From Chitinophaga japonensis (lineage in GTDB: Bacteria > Bacteroidota > Bacteroidia > Chitinophagales > Chitinophagaceae), in assembly GCF_007830125.1 (NCBI RefSeq), contig NZ_VLLG01000005.1:124001-188000 (forward strand): a DNA stretch of 64,000 bases, read 5' to 3'. Both the position numbers and the translations under genes were made by a program. Shown here piece by piece: positions 15,804 through 24,957 of the stretch. Numbering within the stretch: the stretch's first letter is position 1; each line of letters opens with the position of its first letter. The notes under the pieces are model-generated. The model was not told the DNA's origin, did not search any database, and saw only the letters and a program-made list of their open reading frames with translations.

Positions 15804-16679
15804 TTATTGGCCTCCAAGCATGGGAAACAGTTGCCTGATCTCTTTCTCTGTGGGCCGGGAGCCGTATTCGCATAGCTCAAACGCTTCGGCATACCGTGCT
15901 GCTTTAGCCTGTTGGGGGCCATACCATTTTTCCAGGCCCGCTCTTACAGCGGTATCCATGGACGGCCACCTGCTGTTTCTTATCCAATCTTTCCGCTCCT
16001 GTTTACCAGCGGGTATGGTGCCCTTGTAGCCCATGATCCAGGGCAGCCACTCATAAAACTGGGATTCGTGCGCATCCAGCGCTTCCATTTTCTTATCCAT
16101 TACCTGCGTAATATCCACGCACACGTCCGGCTGAAAACGGGAGGGTTTGGTAAAATGATCCTGGAAATAAAGAAACACCGGGTTCTTCTTTAAGGGTGGC
16201 ATATCTGCTGCAATATTGGGCACCATTACCATGAAGGCCGCATCCTGCACCAATATACCGGTATAGCGATGATCCGGGTGATAGTCCACCGGCCGGTGCG
16301 AGATAACAACATCTGCGTTCCAGGCCCGGATCTTCCGGATAAGGTCCAGGCGGATGTCCAGGGTGGGCATCAATTCCCCATCGTGATTGTCCATGACCTC
16401 ATAAGTGATGCCCAGGCGTTTAGCCGCTTCCGTGGCTTCGGCCCGCCGGCGTTTTGCCAATGCGCCTCCCCCCTGCTCCATATGCCCCGCATCGCCGTTG
16501 GTCACCGAGATAAACTTTACCTGGTGGCCCATTTCAGCAAACAGTGCCGCCGTTCCGCCGCTTTTGATATCACAATCATCGGGATGAGCCCCGATCATGA
16601 CGATGCGTAAACGGCCATCCTGGGCGCCGGCAAAATAAAAACTACAGCTTAGCAAAATGGTGCTTAACAGGTATTTCAT
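15804..16679 (-). CDS. Secreted PIG-L/LmbE-family deacetylase
   Basis: Zinc-dependent N-acetylglucosaminyl-type deacetylase of the PIG-L (LmbE) family. A signal peptide (1-19, STILLSCSFYFAGAQ) sends it to the periplasm or outside. The metal-binding motif AHPDDCD lies near residue 32 and the second ligand HPDH (DYHPDHRYTG) near 138. The short loop GDAGHMEQGG matches the family. Length 291 is typical. Likely substrates are amino-sugar conjugates; in saccharolytic Bacteroidota such enzymes act on glycan fragments. Same strand as the imu operon, with a 62-nt gap, but functionally unrelated and perhaps on a separate promoter. Confidence 0.9.
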   Translation of the reverse strand: MKYLLSTILLSCSFYFAGAQDGRLRIVMIGAHPDDCDIKSGGTAALFAEMGHQVKFISVTNGDAGHMEQGGGALAKRRRAEATEAAKRLGITYEVMDNHDGELMPTLDIRLDLIRKIRAWNADVVISHRPVDYHPDHRYTGILVQDAAFMVMVPNIAADMPPLKKNPVFLYFQDHFTKPSRFQPDVCVDITQVMDKKMEALDAHESQFYEWLPWIMGYKGTIPAGKQERKDWIRNSRWPSMDTAVRAGLEKWYGPQQAKAARYAEAFELCEYGSRPTEKEIRQLFPMLGGQ

Positions 16680-16741
16680 AAGGCTTCATTTTCCTCATAA
16701 GATAGAGAAAAACGCATCTATATCATATATATCCTGCCTCC

Positions 16742-19700
16742 TCACTTAAAATTCCTGGACCTGGCAAAGATCTCCTGCTGCACCACTTCCACAGCACCGG
16801 CAGGCGGCTTTTCCGCCCCGGGCGCCGTAAGCTGCCGCAGTAACCCGGACAGGTTGTAACAGCGCTTTACGATCACATGGATCACCTCTCCTTCCCGCTG
16901 CAACTGACCTTCCACCATCAGTAGCCGGGATTGCAGGATCTCCTTCCGGTATTGCTCAAACAGTTTCTCAAACACCACCAGGTTGGCGCAGCCGGTTTCA
17001 TCCTCAATCGTAATAAAGCAGATACCGGAGGCGGTGCCCGGCCGTTGCCGCATCAGTACCAGGCCCGCCACTTTTACCGGCATGCCGTCATGCAGCGTTT
17101 CCAGGTCCTTGGCAGGTACAATATGCAACAGCGACAGTTTTTCCCGGATAAAGCTTACAGGGTGCGCCCTTAAGGATAAGGAAGTGGCGGCATAATCCTG
17201 TACCACATGCTCGGAGGCTGCCATTCCCGGTAAAGCGATCCCTTTTTCCATAGCGGTTTCCGAGGGCTGGCCCGCAAACAGCGCAATGGGCCGGTCATGC
17301 AGGGCGGATACTTCCCACAACGCCTGCCGCCTGTCCAGCCCCAGGGAGCGGAAAGCATCCGCATCCGCCAGCTTTTCCAGCGCCGTATGCGGCACACCCG
17401 CATCCCGTATTGCCTGGATGCCGGTATAGCCGGAAGCCCGTGCAGCTACCAGCACCTGCATATCTTCCTCCCGCAATCCTTTTACCTGCCGGAAGCCCAG
17501 CCGCAGCGCGCAGTTCCTGCCTGTTCTTTCTTCCAGCCGGTTATCCCAAAGGGAATGGTTCACATCTACCGGCCGCACTTCCACGCCATGTTTCCGGGCA
17601 TCGCCTACGATCTGCGCCGGCTGGTAAAAGCCCATCGGCTGACTGTTCAGCAAGGCGGCGGCAAAAACATCCGGGTAATAACATTTAAGCCAGGAAGACA
17701 CGTACACCAGCAATGCAAAGCTCACTGCATGGCTTTCCGGGAATCCATAGCTGCCAAAACCTTCCAGTTGTTTGGCAATGCGGTGGGCAAAATCCTCGCT
17801 GTATCCCCTGCCCACCATACCGCTGATCAATTTTTGCTTGAACTGTTTCACTGTTCCTACAGCTTTGAACGTCGCCATGCTGCGGCGCAGCTCGTCTGCT
17901 TCCGCCGGTGTAAAGCCTGCCGCTACAATGGCGATCTTCATGGCCTGCTCCTGGAACAGGGGCACGCCTAATGTGCGGTATAATATCTTTTCCAGCTCTT
18001 GCGATGGATATTCCACCAGTTCCGGGTTCCTCCGGCGTTGCAGGTAAGGATGCACCATGTCGCCCTGTATAGGCCCGGGCCGCACAATGGCCACTTCTAT
18101 CACGAGGTCGTAAAAACATTGGGGCCTGAGCCGCGGCAGCATGGCCTGCTGTGCGCGGCTTTCGATCTGGAATACCCCGATGGTGTCTGCGTGGCAGATC
18201 ATCTCATACACCGCAGGATCGTCCTCCGGGATATTGGCCAGTGTCAGATCCCGCCCGTAATGCGCTTTGACCAGGTCAAACGCCTTGCGGATACAGGTGA
18301 GCATACCCAGCGCCAGCACATCTACCTTCAAGAAACCCAGGGCATCAATATCATCTTTATTCCATTCAATGCAGGTCCGGTCTTCCATACGCGCATGCAG
18401 GACAGGGCACAGGTCCGACAGCTTTCCCTGCGTGATCACAAAGCCGCCGGTATGCTGCCCCAACTGGCGCGGGAAGCCCAGGAACTGCTCCGTAAGCTGC
18501 AGGGTCTTACGCAAATGCGGATCATTGGGATCTAATCCCTGCTCAATAATGCGCTTTTCATCAAATCCTTCTTCAGAGCGCCAGATCGCAGTGGACAGCA
18601 GGTTGATCATGTCTACGGACAGGCCCATGGCTTTTCCTACATCGCGGGTGGCGCCTTTGTGATGCTGCTGCGTGACGGTGGCTACAATTGCCGCCCGGTC
18701 CCGGCCATATTTTTTGTAGATGTATTGTATCACTTCCTCCCGCCGCTCATGCTCAAAGTCCACATCAATATCCGGCGGCTCGTTGCGGGCGGATGACAGG
18801 AACCGTTCAAACAGCAGGTCAAATTTTTCAGGGTTCACCGAAGTAATGCCCAGGCAGTAGCAGACCGTGGAATTGGCCGCTGAGCCCCGCCCCTGGCACA
18901 GGATATTTTGCTCCCTGGCAAAACGTACAATATCATGCACCGTTAAAAAATACGCTGCGTAATTCATCTGCTCAATGAACGCCAGCTCATGGCGGATGGC
19001 TTTCCGGGTCTTCTCCGGGATCACTTCGCCAAACTGCCGCCGGGCGCCCTCCCAGGTAAGGAAGGTCAGCTCTTCCTGCGGGGAGCGGCCCTGGCTGGTG
19101 ATCTCTTCGGGATACACATAGTGCAGCATGTCCAGCGAGAAGCGGCAGGCTTCCGCAATTTCCTGTGTGCGGCGGATGGCGTCCGGGTACTGGCGGAACA
19201 AACGGAGCATTTCGTTTACCGGTTTCAGGTGTCTTTCCGCATTGGCATGCAGGCGAAAGCCAGCATGATGGATGGTGCATTTTTCCCGGATGCAGGTAAG
19301 CACGTCCTGCAACTCCCGCCGGGCAGGATCATGGTAATGCACATCATTAGTGGCCACCAGCGGCACATCAAACCGGGCGGATAGCTGTGAAAGCCGGTAC
19401 AGTCTCCTGGCGTCATTGCCCTGGTAATAGCGGGAAGCCCCCAGGTACAGCCCTGCGCCCAATGCCTCCCGGTATGCCTGCAGCGCCTCAATGAATGCCG
19501 GCTCCATACTTGATGCCAGGTTTAATGCAGGCGGCGGTACAACAATGAATTGCATGCCTTTGGCATGCTTGTATACATCCTCCCTGTATAAATGACACTG
19601 CCCTTTTTCCGCTCGCAGGTTACCTGTTGTCAGCAGGTTGGAAAGCCTTGCATAAGCTGCCCGGTCGGTAGGATATACGAGCAGGCCGGGCCCGTCCAGC

Positions 19701-19906
19701 AGGTCCAGGCGGCAACCGGGAATAATGCGCATGCCGGCCTTCCTGGCCGCTGCATGACCACGCACCAGGCCGGCGAAGGTATTGCGGTCCGTGACCGCTA
19801 TTTCCCGGTAGCCATATGCCTGCGCCTGTTCCACCAGCTCTTCGGGGTGGGAAGCACCCCGCAGGAAACTGAAATTGGTGGTCACCTGTAATTCTGTATA
19901 GCTCAT
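16742..19906 (-). CDS. dnaE2: Error-prone DNA polymerase DnaE2 (ImuC)
   Basis: C-family polymerase for lesion bypass in the ImuA-ImuB-DnaE2 mutasome. From the start MSYTELQVTTNFSFLRGASH, residues ~1-200 are the PHP domain. The polymerase core has the catalytic acidic motif PDIDVDFEHERREEV near 380, the fingers element GQHTGGFVI near 490 and the third carboxylate region IEWNKDDIDALGFLKVDVL. HhH elements follow, then a C-terminal OB domain (VKVAGLVLMRQRP, IEDETGCANLVVF). It lacks the clamp-binding and tau tail of the replicative DnaE, and the length of 1054 is normal for DnaE2. It begins 15 nt after imuB in the same operon, so it should share damage control from the palindromes ahead of imuA. 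Confidence 0.95.
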   Translation of the reverse strand: MSYTELQVTTNFSFLRGASHPEELVEQAQAYGYREIAVTDRNTFAGLVRGHAAARKAGMRIIPGCRLDLLDGPGLLVYPTDRAAYARLSNLLTTGNLRAEKGQCHLYREDVYKHAKGMQFIVVPPPALNLASSMEPAFIEALQAYREALGAGLYLGASRYYQGNDARRLYRLSQLSARFDVPLVATNDVHYHDPARRELQDVLTCIREKCTIHHAGFRLHANAERHLKPVNEMLRLFRQYPDAIRRTQEIAEACRFSLDMLHYVYPEEITSQGRSPQEELTFLTWEGARRQFGEVIPEKTRKAIRHELAFIEQMNYAAYFLTVHDIVRFAREQNILCQGRGSAANSTVCYCLGITSVNPEKFDLLFERFLSSARNEPPDIDVDFEHERREEVIQYIYKKYGRDRAAIVATVTQQHHKGATRDVGKAMGLSVDMINLLSTAIWRSEEGFDEKRIIEQGLDPNDPHLRKTLQLTEQFLGFPRQLGQHTGGFVITQGKLSDLCPVLHARMEDRTCIEWNKDDIDALGFLKVDVLALGMLTCIRKAFDLVKAHYGRDLTLANIPEDDPAVYEMICHADTIGVFQIESRAQQAMLPRLRPQCFYDLVIEVAIVRPGPIQGDMVHPYLQRRRNPELVEYPSQELEKILYRTLGVPLFQEQAMKIAIVAAGFTPAEADELRRSMATFKAVGTVKQFKQKLISGMVGRGYSEDFAHRIAKQLEGFGSYGFPESHAVSFALLVYVSSWLKCYYPDVFAAALLNSQPMGFYQPAQIVGDARKHGVEVRPVDVNHSLWDNRLEERTGRNCALRLGFRQVKGLREEDMQVLVAARASGYTGIQAIRDAGVPHTALEKLADADAFRSLGLDRRQALWEVSALHDRPIALFAGQPSETAMEKGIALPGMAASEHVVQDYAATSLSLRAHPVSFIREKLSLLHIVPAKDLETLHDGMPVKVAGLVLMRQRPGTASGICFITIEDETGCANLVVFEKLFEQYRKEILQSRLLMVEGQLQREGEVIHVIVKRCYNLSGLLRQLTAPGAEKPPAGAVEVVQQEIFARSRNFK

Positions 19907-19921
19907 ATATCATCTCCTCTT

Positions 19922-21421
19922 TCAGGCAAAAAAACCATGTAAGAACCAATGTGGCCGGCTGCCATCGTAATGGCCGGACCGGAAGATCCAGTAACGCCGG
20001 CCGGCTTCATCTTCTACTACATAATAGTCCCGGTGCGGGCCTGCTTCCAGCCACCATTCCCGCTCAATGCGCTCCGGACCGTCTGCCCTCCTGACCCGGT
20101 GCACCTGGCCCTGGTAGCGGAACAGCATGGGCGGGTAATCCGGTATGGGCGCCGCCACGGTTATACGTTCCGGCTCCGGCAGCAGCCGTACCGGCCGCAG
20201 CACATCGCTGCGCCAGGCAGTGGCAGGTTTTTCATCCAGGGAAGCTGCGGGCCTGGCAGACCGTTCCGGCCAGTAATGTTCCTGCGGCAAATAGCGGTGA
20301 ATGCAATGCGCGCCCAGTTTGTTGGCCAGCCGGTCTACCAGCTCCGACAACCGCGGGCTTTCCAGGCCGCAGCCGCCAGTCCACAGGGTTTCCTGCTGCG
20401 GGGAAAGCGCGTCCGTCTTCGGCGCTTCCAGTACAAACAGCTCGATGCCCAGCGCCGGTTCAATCGTCGGTATCTTGTGCGCGAACAGCTTGAACAGGTG
20501 ATCAGCATTATGCGATGCGCCGTTGGTGCCAATGGAGACCTGCACTACCCGGCCATCTACCCGGAAAGCTTTCAACACAGCAGTACGCAATCCCTTCCCC
20601 TCCCGGCGCAGGCGGTTGCAAAGCGCTTCCAGCAAGCGTTGGAGGGCAATTTCAATACCCGTGGCCGTTAGTATCGGCTCCAGGCAGGGCAACCGTTCCT
20701 GGAAGGGCTGCACCGGCTCCAGGGGCTGTATGCTCTCTTCCTCCCGGCCCAAAGCCTGATCCAGCCGCTGCAGCAGCTCCTGCCCGAAGCGCCGGCGCAA
20801 TGCCGTGCGGGGCATGTTGATGAAGTGGCTTACGTTAACCAGCCCCAGCTTTTGCAGGCGCTCCACCGTTTCCTGCTCCAGGCGCAGGGCGGCAGGCGGC
20901 AGGTACAACAGGGCTTCCTGCTCTTTACCGCTGTCGATCATAAAATGTGCGCTGCCAAAGCGGGACACGGCCCACGCCGTGCCAATGGTACCCGCCATAG
21001 CGGCCCGCGCCTGGTACCCGAAGGCCTGCAGGCGGGTGATGATCGCTTCCAGGTACGGCGCTTCTCCGCCCCAGAGGTGCGCACAGCCGCTGGCATCCAG
21101 TATCAGCCCGTCCGGTGGGTCAATGGCTGCAAAGGGAGTGTAGCGGATGCACCATTTGGCCAGCGCTTGCAATAATTCCTCCGCCAAGCCCGGCCGGTCA
21201 TTGAACACCTGCAGGGCAGGCAAAATGGCCCGGGCATCCGCCAGCACCATACCGGCATATATGCCCTGTGCCTGTGCAGCGGTACTGGCGGCGGTGATCA
21301 CCATCCGCCCATGATCCGGGGCTGCCAGCACAAAGGGCTGCTGCCGCAGGTCAGGCCGACGGATCGTGAGCCAGTCCGTGACCAGGTGATATAACCATAT
21401 GGTGACAAAACGTTGCGCCAT
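19922..21421 (-). CDS. imuB: ImuB, catalytically dead Y-family polymerase-like
   Basis: Hub protein of the mutasome that links DnaE2 and ImuA to the sliding clamp. It has the Y-family polymerase fold (499 residues from the ATG at 21421), but the canonical first acidic motif is replaced by TIWLYHLVTDWL and the second by DGLILDASGCAHLWGGE. This loss of metal ligands is the known hallmark of ImuB. The HhH/little-finger part follows (LGLVNVSHFINMPRTALRRRFG), and the C-terminus WFLHGFFA is typical. The frame continues 27 codons upstream into imuA, but the ATG at 21421 lies 2 nt after the imuA stop and is the natural coupled start. Confidence 0.93.
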   Translation of the reverse strand: MAQRFVTIWLYHLVTDWLTIRRPDLRQQPFVLAAPDHGRMVITAASTAAQAQGIYAGMVLADARAILPALQVFNDRPGLAEELLQALAKWCIRYTPFAAIDPPDGLILDASGCAHLWGGEAPYLEAIITRLQAFGYQARAAMAGTIGTAWAVSRFGSAHFMIDSGKEQEALLYLPPAALRLEQETVERLQKLGLVNVSHFINMPRTALRRRFGQELLQRLDQALGREEESIQPLEPVQPFQERLPCLEPILTATGIEIALQRLLEALCNRLRREGKGLRTAVLKAFRVDGRVVQVSIGTNGASHNADHLFKLFAHKIPTIEPALGIELFVLEAPKTDALSPQQETLWTGGCGLESPRLSELVDRLANKLGAHCIHRYLPQEHYWPERSARPAASLDEKPATAWRSDVLRPVRLLPEPERITVAAPIPDYPPMLFRYQGQVHRVRRADGPERIEREWWLEAGPHRDYYVVEDEAGRRYWIFRSGHYDGSRPHWFLHGFFA

Positions 21422-21423
21422 GC

Positions 21424-22155
21424 TTACCCGGTTTTCCTGGCCGGCGCCTGCGGCTGCGCCACCCGTTTTTCCAATACCGGGCAAAACCGCCCTGCGGACC
21501 ATTCCAGCAGCCAGCTACCCGGTTTGCCATTGCGCACCTTCAGCAGCTCTACCTGCCAGCGCGGAAAGCCCACTCCCGGCATGCCGGGCTCCGGTTCACT
21601 GGCTACCGGGCGTATGCGCCAGCGGGCCATACAGGCATTGGCATTCAGGTCGCGGGGCTGGTGGCGCAATACCAGGCCGGTAACCCGGCTTTGCTCTACC
21701 GCCAATTGCAGCCGCCGGGAGGCGGTGAAGCTGATCTCCTTCACCTCGGCGACCACCGCGGCCAGCCCTTCACATTGCAGGGCCTCCTCCATGGCCCACA
21801 GCACTTCTTTTTCCCGGTTAAGGTCTATAAAAATGACCCGCTCCGGCTCCACGCCAAATGCTTTCAGCGCGGGCGGGAACAACCGCCGGGTGGCGCTGAT
21901 CCAGATACAGGCGCCGCCACGCCGCATCAGCGGAGACAGGAGACCCGCCACAAAACCGCTGGTAACAGCCGCCTCTTCCGCAGTTTCGCTCAGGAGCTCG
22001 TGCACCGCAGCCGCAGGAAAAACACCCCGGGGAAAAGCCGCCTCTACCGGCCCCAGGCCCACAGGCACCGCAGTAGCTGCAGGCGGCGTAAACCCCTGCC
22101 AAAGCAGGATATCTTTCTGCAGTTGATGGATGATATCACTCCTCGTAGCTGGCAT
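21424..22155 (-). CDS. imuA: ImuA, RecA-like mutasome accessory protein
   Basis: First gene of imuA-imuB-dnaE2. 243 residues; RecA/SulA-like core with VEAAFPRGVFPAAAVHELL near the front, CIWISATRRLFPPAL, ERVIFIDLNREKEVLWAMEEALQ and LVLRHQPRDLNANACMARW. The Walker A Lys/Thr of true RecA is absent, as usual in Bacteroidota ImuA. Role: regulatory partner of ImuB at lesions. The start at 22155 (MPATRSDIIHQLQKDILL) is the first Met and lies just downstream of a promoter-like TATAATTG flanked by two palindromes, so this operon is very probably repressed in undamaged cells. Confidence 0.9.
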   Translation of the reverse strand: MPATRSDIIHQLQKDILLWQGFTPPAATAVPVGLGPVEAAFPRGVFPAAAVHELLSETAEEAAVTSGFVAGLLSPLMRRGGACIWISATRRLFPPALKAFGVEPERVIFIDLNREKEVLWAMEEALQCEGLAAVVAEVKEISFTASRRLQLAVEQSRVTGLVLRHQPRDLNANACMARWRIRPVASEPEPGMPGVGFPRWQVELLKVRNGKPGSWLLEWSAGRFCPVLEKRVAQPQAPARKTG

Positions 22156-22163
22156 AATGCAAT

Positions 22164-22201
22164 ACTAATATTTTTAGCAATTATACACTAAAAATATTAG
22201 T
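22164..22201 (-). promoter_or_regulatory. Double-palindrome operator and promoter of imuA-imuB-dnaE2
   Basis: Two 15-bp sites of form ACTAA-N5-TTAGT: 22164-22178 (one mismatch at its last base) and 22187-22201 (perfect). They are mirror images of each other, so the whole 38 bp is a 14-10-14 inverted repeat with centres 23 bp apart. The spacer encodes TATAATTG on the minus strand (22178-22185), close to the -7 consensus, with TTTT 18 nt upstream; the imuA ATG is 22 nt downstream. This is the geometry of a repressor operator covering a promoter. Confidence 0.72.
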
Positions 22202-22236
22202 TTAAAATTCTCAACTTCATCCTTATCATAATAATC

Positions 22237-23190
22237 TTATTCCATTCCTCTTAAATGCTTCCGGAATTCAACAGGACTTACGCCTGTTTCCCTGGAGAAA
22301 AGGCGGGAAAAAGATGCGGGATCATCGTATCCTACCTGGTAACATATTTCGGCCACTGTAAGAGCAGTATCTTCCAACAGCGCTTTTGCCTTCTCCAGTC
22401 TTTTCTTTTGTATCCATTTACCCGGGCTTGTCTGCAACTCGTCAAAAAAGTGCCTTGACAGCGTCCTGTGAGATAAGGACAGCCTGGCAGCCAGGAAGTC
22501 AACATCCATGTCTGCCAGGTGGTCCGGCAAAAGTGCATCCAGTTTTTTCTCCAGGGCGCTGCCTGCACCTGCCGTATCCATCTCATAAGGACTTTGAAAC
22601 TGCCGCAATGGCGGAAGCACCAGCAGTTTGCGTATTGCTTTTTCCTCCTCTGAAAATCCCAGGTCTGTCAGCAGGGTTGCAATAAGCTCCAGGCCGGAGA
22701 ACCCGCCGCCGGAAGTATAAATGTTCCCATCCCTGACCACCATCTTTGCCGGCTGCCACCTGGCCTGAGGAAAGCGCTGTTGCACCTCCTTTTTAAGCCA
22801 CCAGGACACAGTGGCTTTCCTGCCGTCCAGCACGCCTGCCTTTGCCAGCAGGAAGGCAGCGCCACAGGTAGCTGCGATCTTTGCGCCTGCTTTCTGCGCC
22901 ATCATGATCCAGGGCAAGGCCTGCTGCGCTTCTTTTTCAAGCGCGGCAGGCAGCAGGGGCACCTCTGCTCCCAGACCGGTCAGCAGGAAAAGCACCTGCG
23001 GCTTACGGGAAGGCTTTTTAACTGTCCGGAACGCAATCCCCGACCTGGCTCTTGTGATGGTGCGGGCGGACACAAACTCATAGGTAAGCCTGGCAGCCGG
23101 GTTTATCCTGTTAACCACCTGCAGTATTTCTGCCAGTGTTGAAGCAATGGCAGCATAAAAACCTTCAGACAAATAAATGATAAAATGCAT
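22237..23190 (-). CDS. GlxA-type regulator (DJ-1/PfpI + AraC HTH)
   Basis: Transcription regulator of 317 residues. Residues ~1-170 form a DJ-1/PfpI class-I amidotransferase-like domain, with the nucleophile-elbow region AKIAATCGAAFLLAKAGVLDG (Cys present) and GGGFSGLELIATLL. Residues ~215-315 form an AraC-type double HTH (MDVDFLAARLSLSHRTLSRHF, VAEICYQVGYDDPASFSRLF). Regulators of this kind control genes for amine, amide or oxidised metabolites. It faces the zinc-free alcohol-dehydrogenase-like gene across 96 nt containing a palindrome, which suggests that this oxidoreductase is its target. Confidence 0.9.
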   Translation of the reverse strand: MHFIIYLSEGFYAAIASTLAEILQVVNRINPAARLTYEFVSARTITRARSGIAFRTVKKPSRKPQVLFLLTGLGAEVPLLPAALEKEAQQALPWIMMAQKAGAKIAATCGAAFLLAKAGVLDGRKATVSWWLKKEVQQRFPQARWQPAKMVVRDGNIYTSGGGFSGLELIATLLTDLGFSEEEKAIRKLLVLPPLRQFQSPYEMDTAGAGSALEKKLDALLPDHLADMDVDFLAARLSLSHRTLSRHFFDELQTSPGKWIQKKRLEKAKALLEDTALTVAEICYQVGYDDPASFSRLFSRETGVSPVEFRKHLRGME

Positions 23191-23209
23191 GGCTGTTTTC
23201 GCATATCAA

Positions 23210-23225
23210 TTGTCAGATATGACAA
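23210..23225. promoter_or_regulatory. Palindrome in GlxA/oxidoreductase divergent region
   Basis: Perfect TTGTCA-GATA-TGACAA inverted repeat, 20 nt upstream of the GlxA-type start and 62 nt upstream of the oxidoreductase start. Possible regulator operator; no experimental or motif match is known to me. Confidence 0.4.
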
Positions 23226-23286
23226 ATCGAAAATAGCATATCGTTCCTAAAATTGCATCATCAATTACCCATTTAAAATACAATTC

Positions 23287-24270
23287 ATGAAAGCAGTAGT
23301 TTTTGACCAGGTTGGAGACCCGGAACAGGTGCTCTACCTGGCTGATCTTCCCGTACCACGCATCAGTAAAAATGAAGTGCTGGTAAAAATGGTAGCCGCC
23401 TCTATCAACCCCGGGGATTTTCTTTTTATCCGGAACCTGTATCCCGATCCTAAAAAACCGGCATTCCCGGCACAGGTTGGCGGCAACCACGGCGCCGGCA
23501 TTATTGTGGAAACGGGACCGGATTCCTCCCTGGCGCCCGGCGCCCTGGTAGCATTCAGCTACTATAATACATGGGCAGAATATGCAACTGTTCCGGAAGA
23601 GTGGCTGATACCCCTGCCCGATCTTCTTGCGCCGGAAAAAGCCGGCCAACTCGTTAACGCCATCACCGCTTACGACCTGGTAGAGATGTCCGGGGTCAGG
23701 GAAACGGACTGGCTGGTGATCACTGCCGGCAATGCCGCCGTATCCACGATGGCGGCCCAATTTGCCAGCGCAAAGGGTATAAATGTCATTACGTTTGTCC
23801 GCTCCCGCAACCCGGCTATCCCGCTTGAAAAAATGGGATGTGCCGCTGTAATCGAGCTTACAGCATTTGACGGCGATACCCGGAAGATCATCGGGGAGAT
23901 TACCGGCGGGCAGGGCATCAGCGGCGTGATAGACAATGTTGGCGGCCCACTGACCGCAGCGTTGATACGCAGCCTGAACTTTGGCGGCAAGGTGATCATC
24001 AATGGAGGCATGAGCGATGAAAATTACAACCTGCATAATTTCGACATCTTACTGAACGGGGTGCAGATCACTCCCTATGTTTACCGCTATTTCTTTGCGC
24101 CGCCTGCAAGGGGGGATAAAGCATACCTGGATAAAATGCTGGCTGTTTACAGCAGGAAAGACTTTATTGTACCGGTTGCGGGGTTACATGCGCTGTCCGG
24201 TTTCCGGAAAGCGGTTCACAGCACCTTGTACCAGTCCGGAGGAGGAAAGCATTTATTCAGTTTCACATAA
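23287..24270 (+). CDS. MDR-family quinone oxidoreductase-like protein
   Basis: NADPH-dependent oxidoreductase of the medium-chain dehydrogenase/reductase superfamily, quinone-reductase branch, 327 residues. The GroES-like domain starts MKAVVFDQVGDPEQVLYLADLPVP and contains the NPGDFLF turn of the family. The Rossmann domain has WLVITAGNAAVSTMAAQFA, in place of the usual GAAGGVG loop, which suggests altered cofactor contacts. The structural and catalytic zinc Cys sets of alcohol dehydrogenases are absent. The C-terminal YRYFFAPPARGDKAYLDKMLAVY matches the family. It is divergent from a GlxA-type regulator, probably its controller; the substrate is unknown (enone or quinone likely). Confidence 0.87.
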   Translation: MKAVVFDQVGDPEQVLYLADLPVPRISKNEVLVKMVAASINPGDFLFIRNLYPDPKKPAFPAQVGGNHGAGIIVETGPDSSLAPGALVAFSYYNTWAEYATVPEEWLIPLPDLLAPEKAGQLVNAITAYDLVEMSGVRETDWLVITAGNAAVSTMAAQFASAKGINVITFVRSRNPAIPLEKMGCAAVIELTAFDGDTRKIIGEITGGQGISGVIDNVGGPLTAALIRSLNFGGKVIINGGMSDENYNLHNFDILLNGVQITPYVYRYFFAPPARGDKAYLDKMLAVYSRKDFIVPVAGLHALSGFRKAVHSTLYQSGGGKHLFSFT

Positions 24271-24330
24271 CTGTCGCAATCGCCCCCTGAATATGTCGTT
24301 AACGCCCTTCGATGCTAATCCAGGATGCCA

Positions 24331-24338
24331 TAAGTTTG
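24331..24338 (+). promoter_or_regulatory. Candidate -7 element (TAAGTTTG)
   Basis: Exact TAnnTTTG in the 97-nt gap before the DinB gene, 30 nt upstream of its ATG at 24368. No convincing -33 TTTG at 19-23 nt. Confidence 0.42.
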
Positions 24339-24367
24339 CATTACACCTTCAAAAAAAACAAACGCAT

Positions 24368-24889
24368 ATGAAACCAAATTCAGCATGGATGCAGGCCATC
24401 CTCCCGCTATTCCGCATGCATACCCAGCAATTCGATAATGCTTTGCGCGACATAAAAGACGAAGATGCCCTGGTACGGATCGAAGGAAGGACCAATCATA
24501 TTACCTGGATGGTTGGGAACCTGGTCAATTGCAGGTACTGGCTGGCCAATGTGCTGGGCATGCCGCACAAAGATCCGTATGAAGACCTGTTCAACCTGGC
24601 CAAAGCGCTGGATCCCCAGGCGCAGTACCCGGACCTGGCTACCCTGAAAAAAGAATGGCATACCATTTCGCCGCTGGTGTTCCGGGAACTGCAGCAGGTA
24701 ACGGACGCCAAACTGGGCGAAGCTTATCCTTTCGGGATGAATGTGGATTTTATTGAGGAGAACCGGCTGAACATGACGGGGCTTTCACTGGACCGGGAAA
24801 GCTACCTGCTGGGACAGTTGGGCTTTATGAGAAGGATACTGGGTTATGAAGGCGTGAAGTATGATATTAATAAGGAGCTTAGTTATTAA
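24368..24889 (+). CDS. DinB-like four-helix protein
   Basis: 173-residue DinB/DfsB-superfamily protein: four-helix bundle with a metal site, often damage- or thiol-related in bacteria. I use the ATG at 24368 (MKPNSAWMQAILPLFRMHTQ), 30 nt after a -7-like element; the frame extends upstream through the oxidoreductase gene and is not coding there. Seen are the helix-1 block FDNALRDIKDEDALVRIEG, the NHITWMVGNLVNCRYWLANVLG block and the C-terminal YLLGQLGFMRRILG. In this family a His in helix 2 (NHITW) and others bind metal; the exact third His is not certain here. Role unknown. Not convincingly linked to its neighbours. Confidence 0.8.
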   Translation: MKPNSAWMQAILPLFRMHTQQFDNALRDIKDEDALVRIEGRTNHITWMVGNLVNCRYWLANVLGMPHKDPYEDLFNLAKALDPQAQYPDLATLKKEWHTISPLVFRELQQVTDAKLGEAYPFGMNVDFIEENRLNMTGLSLDRESYLLGQLGFMRRILGYEGVKYDINKELSY

Positions 24890-24957
24890 GTCATCTTCCT
24901 CAAAAAATCTCGTTTTTTGCCTTAATTTAAAGCCCTGGCAAAAAACAATCAGTACAC

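Noticed and set aside
24077..24367. Upstream extension of the DinB gene
   Set aside because: Runs inside the oxidoreductase gene in another frame; no domain; the -7 element sits just before 24368.
24900..24918. CAAAAAA/TTTTTTG mini-hairpin after the DinB gene
   Set aside because: Stem is almost all A-T pairs, so termination is doubtful.
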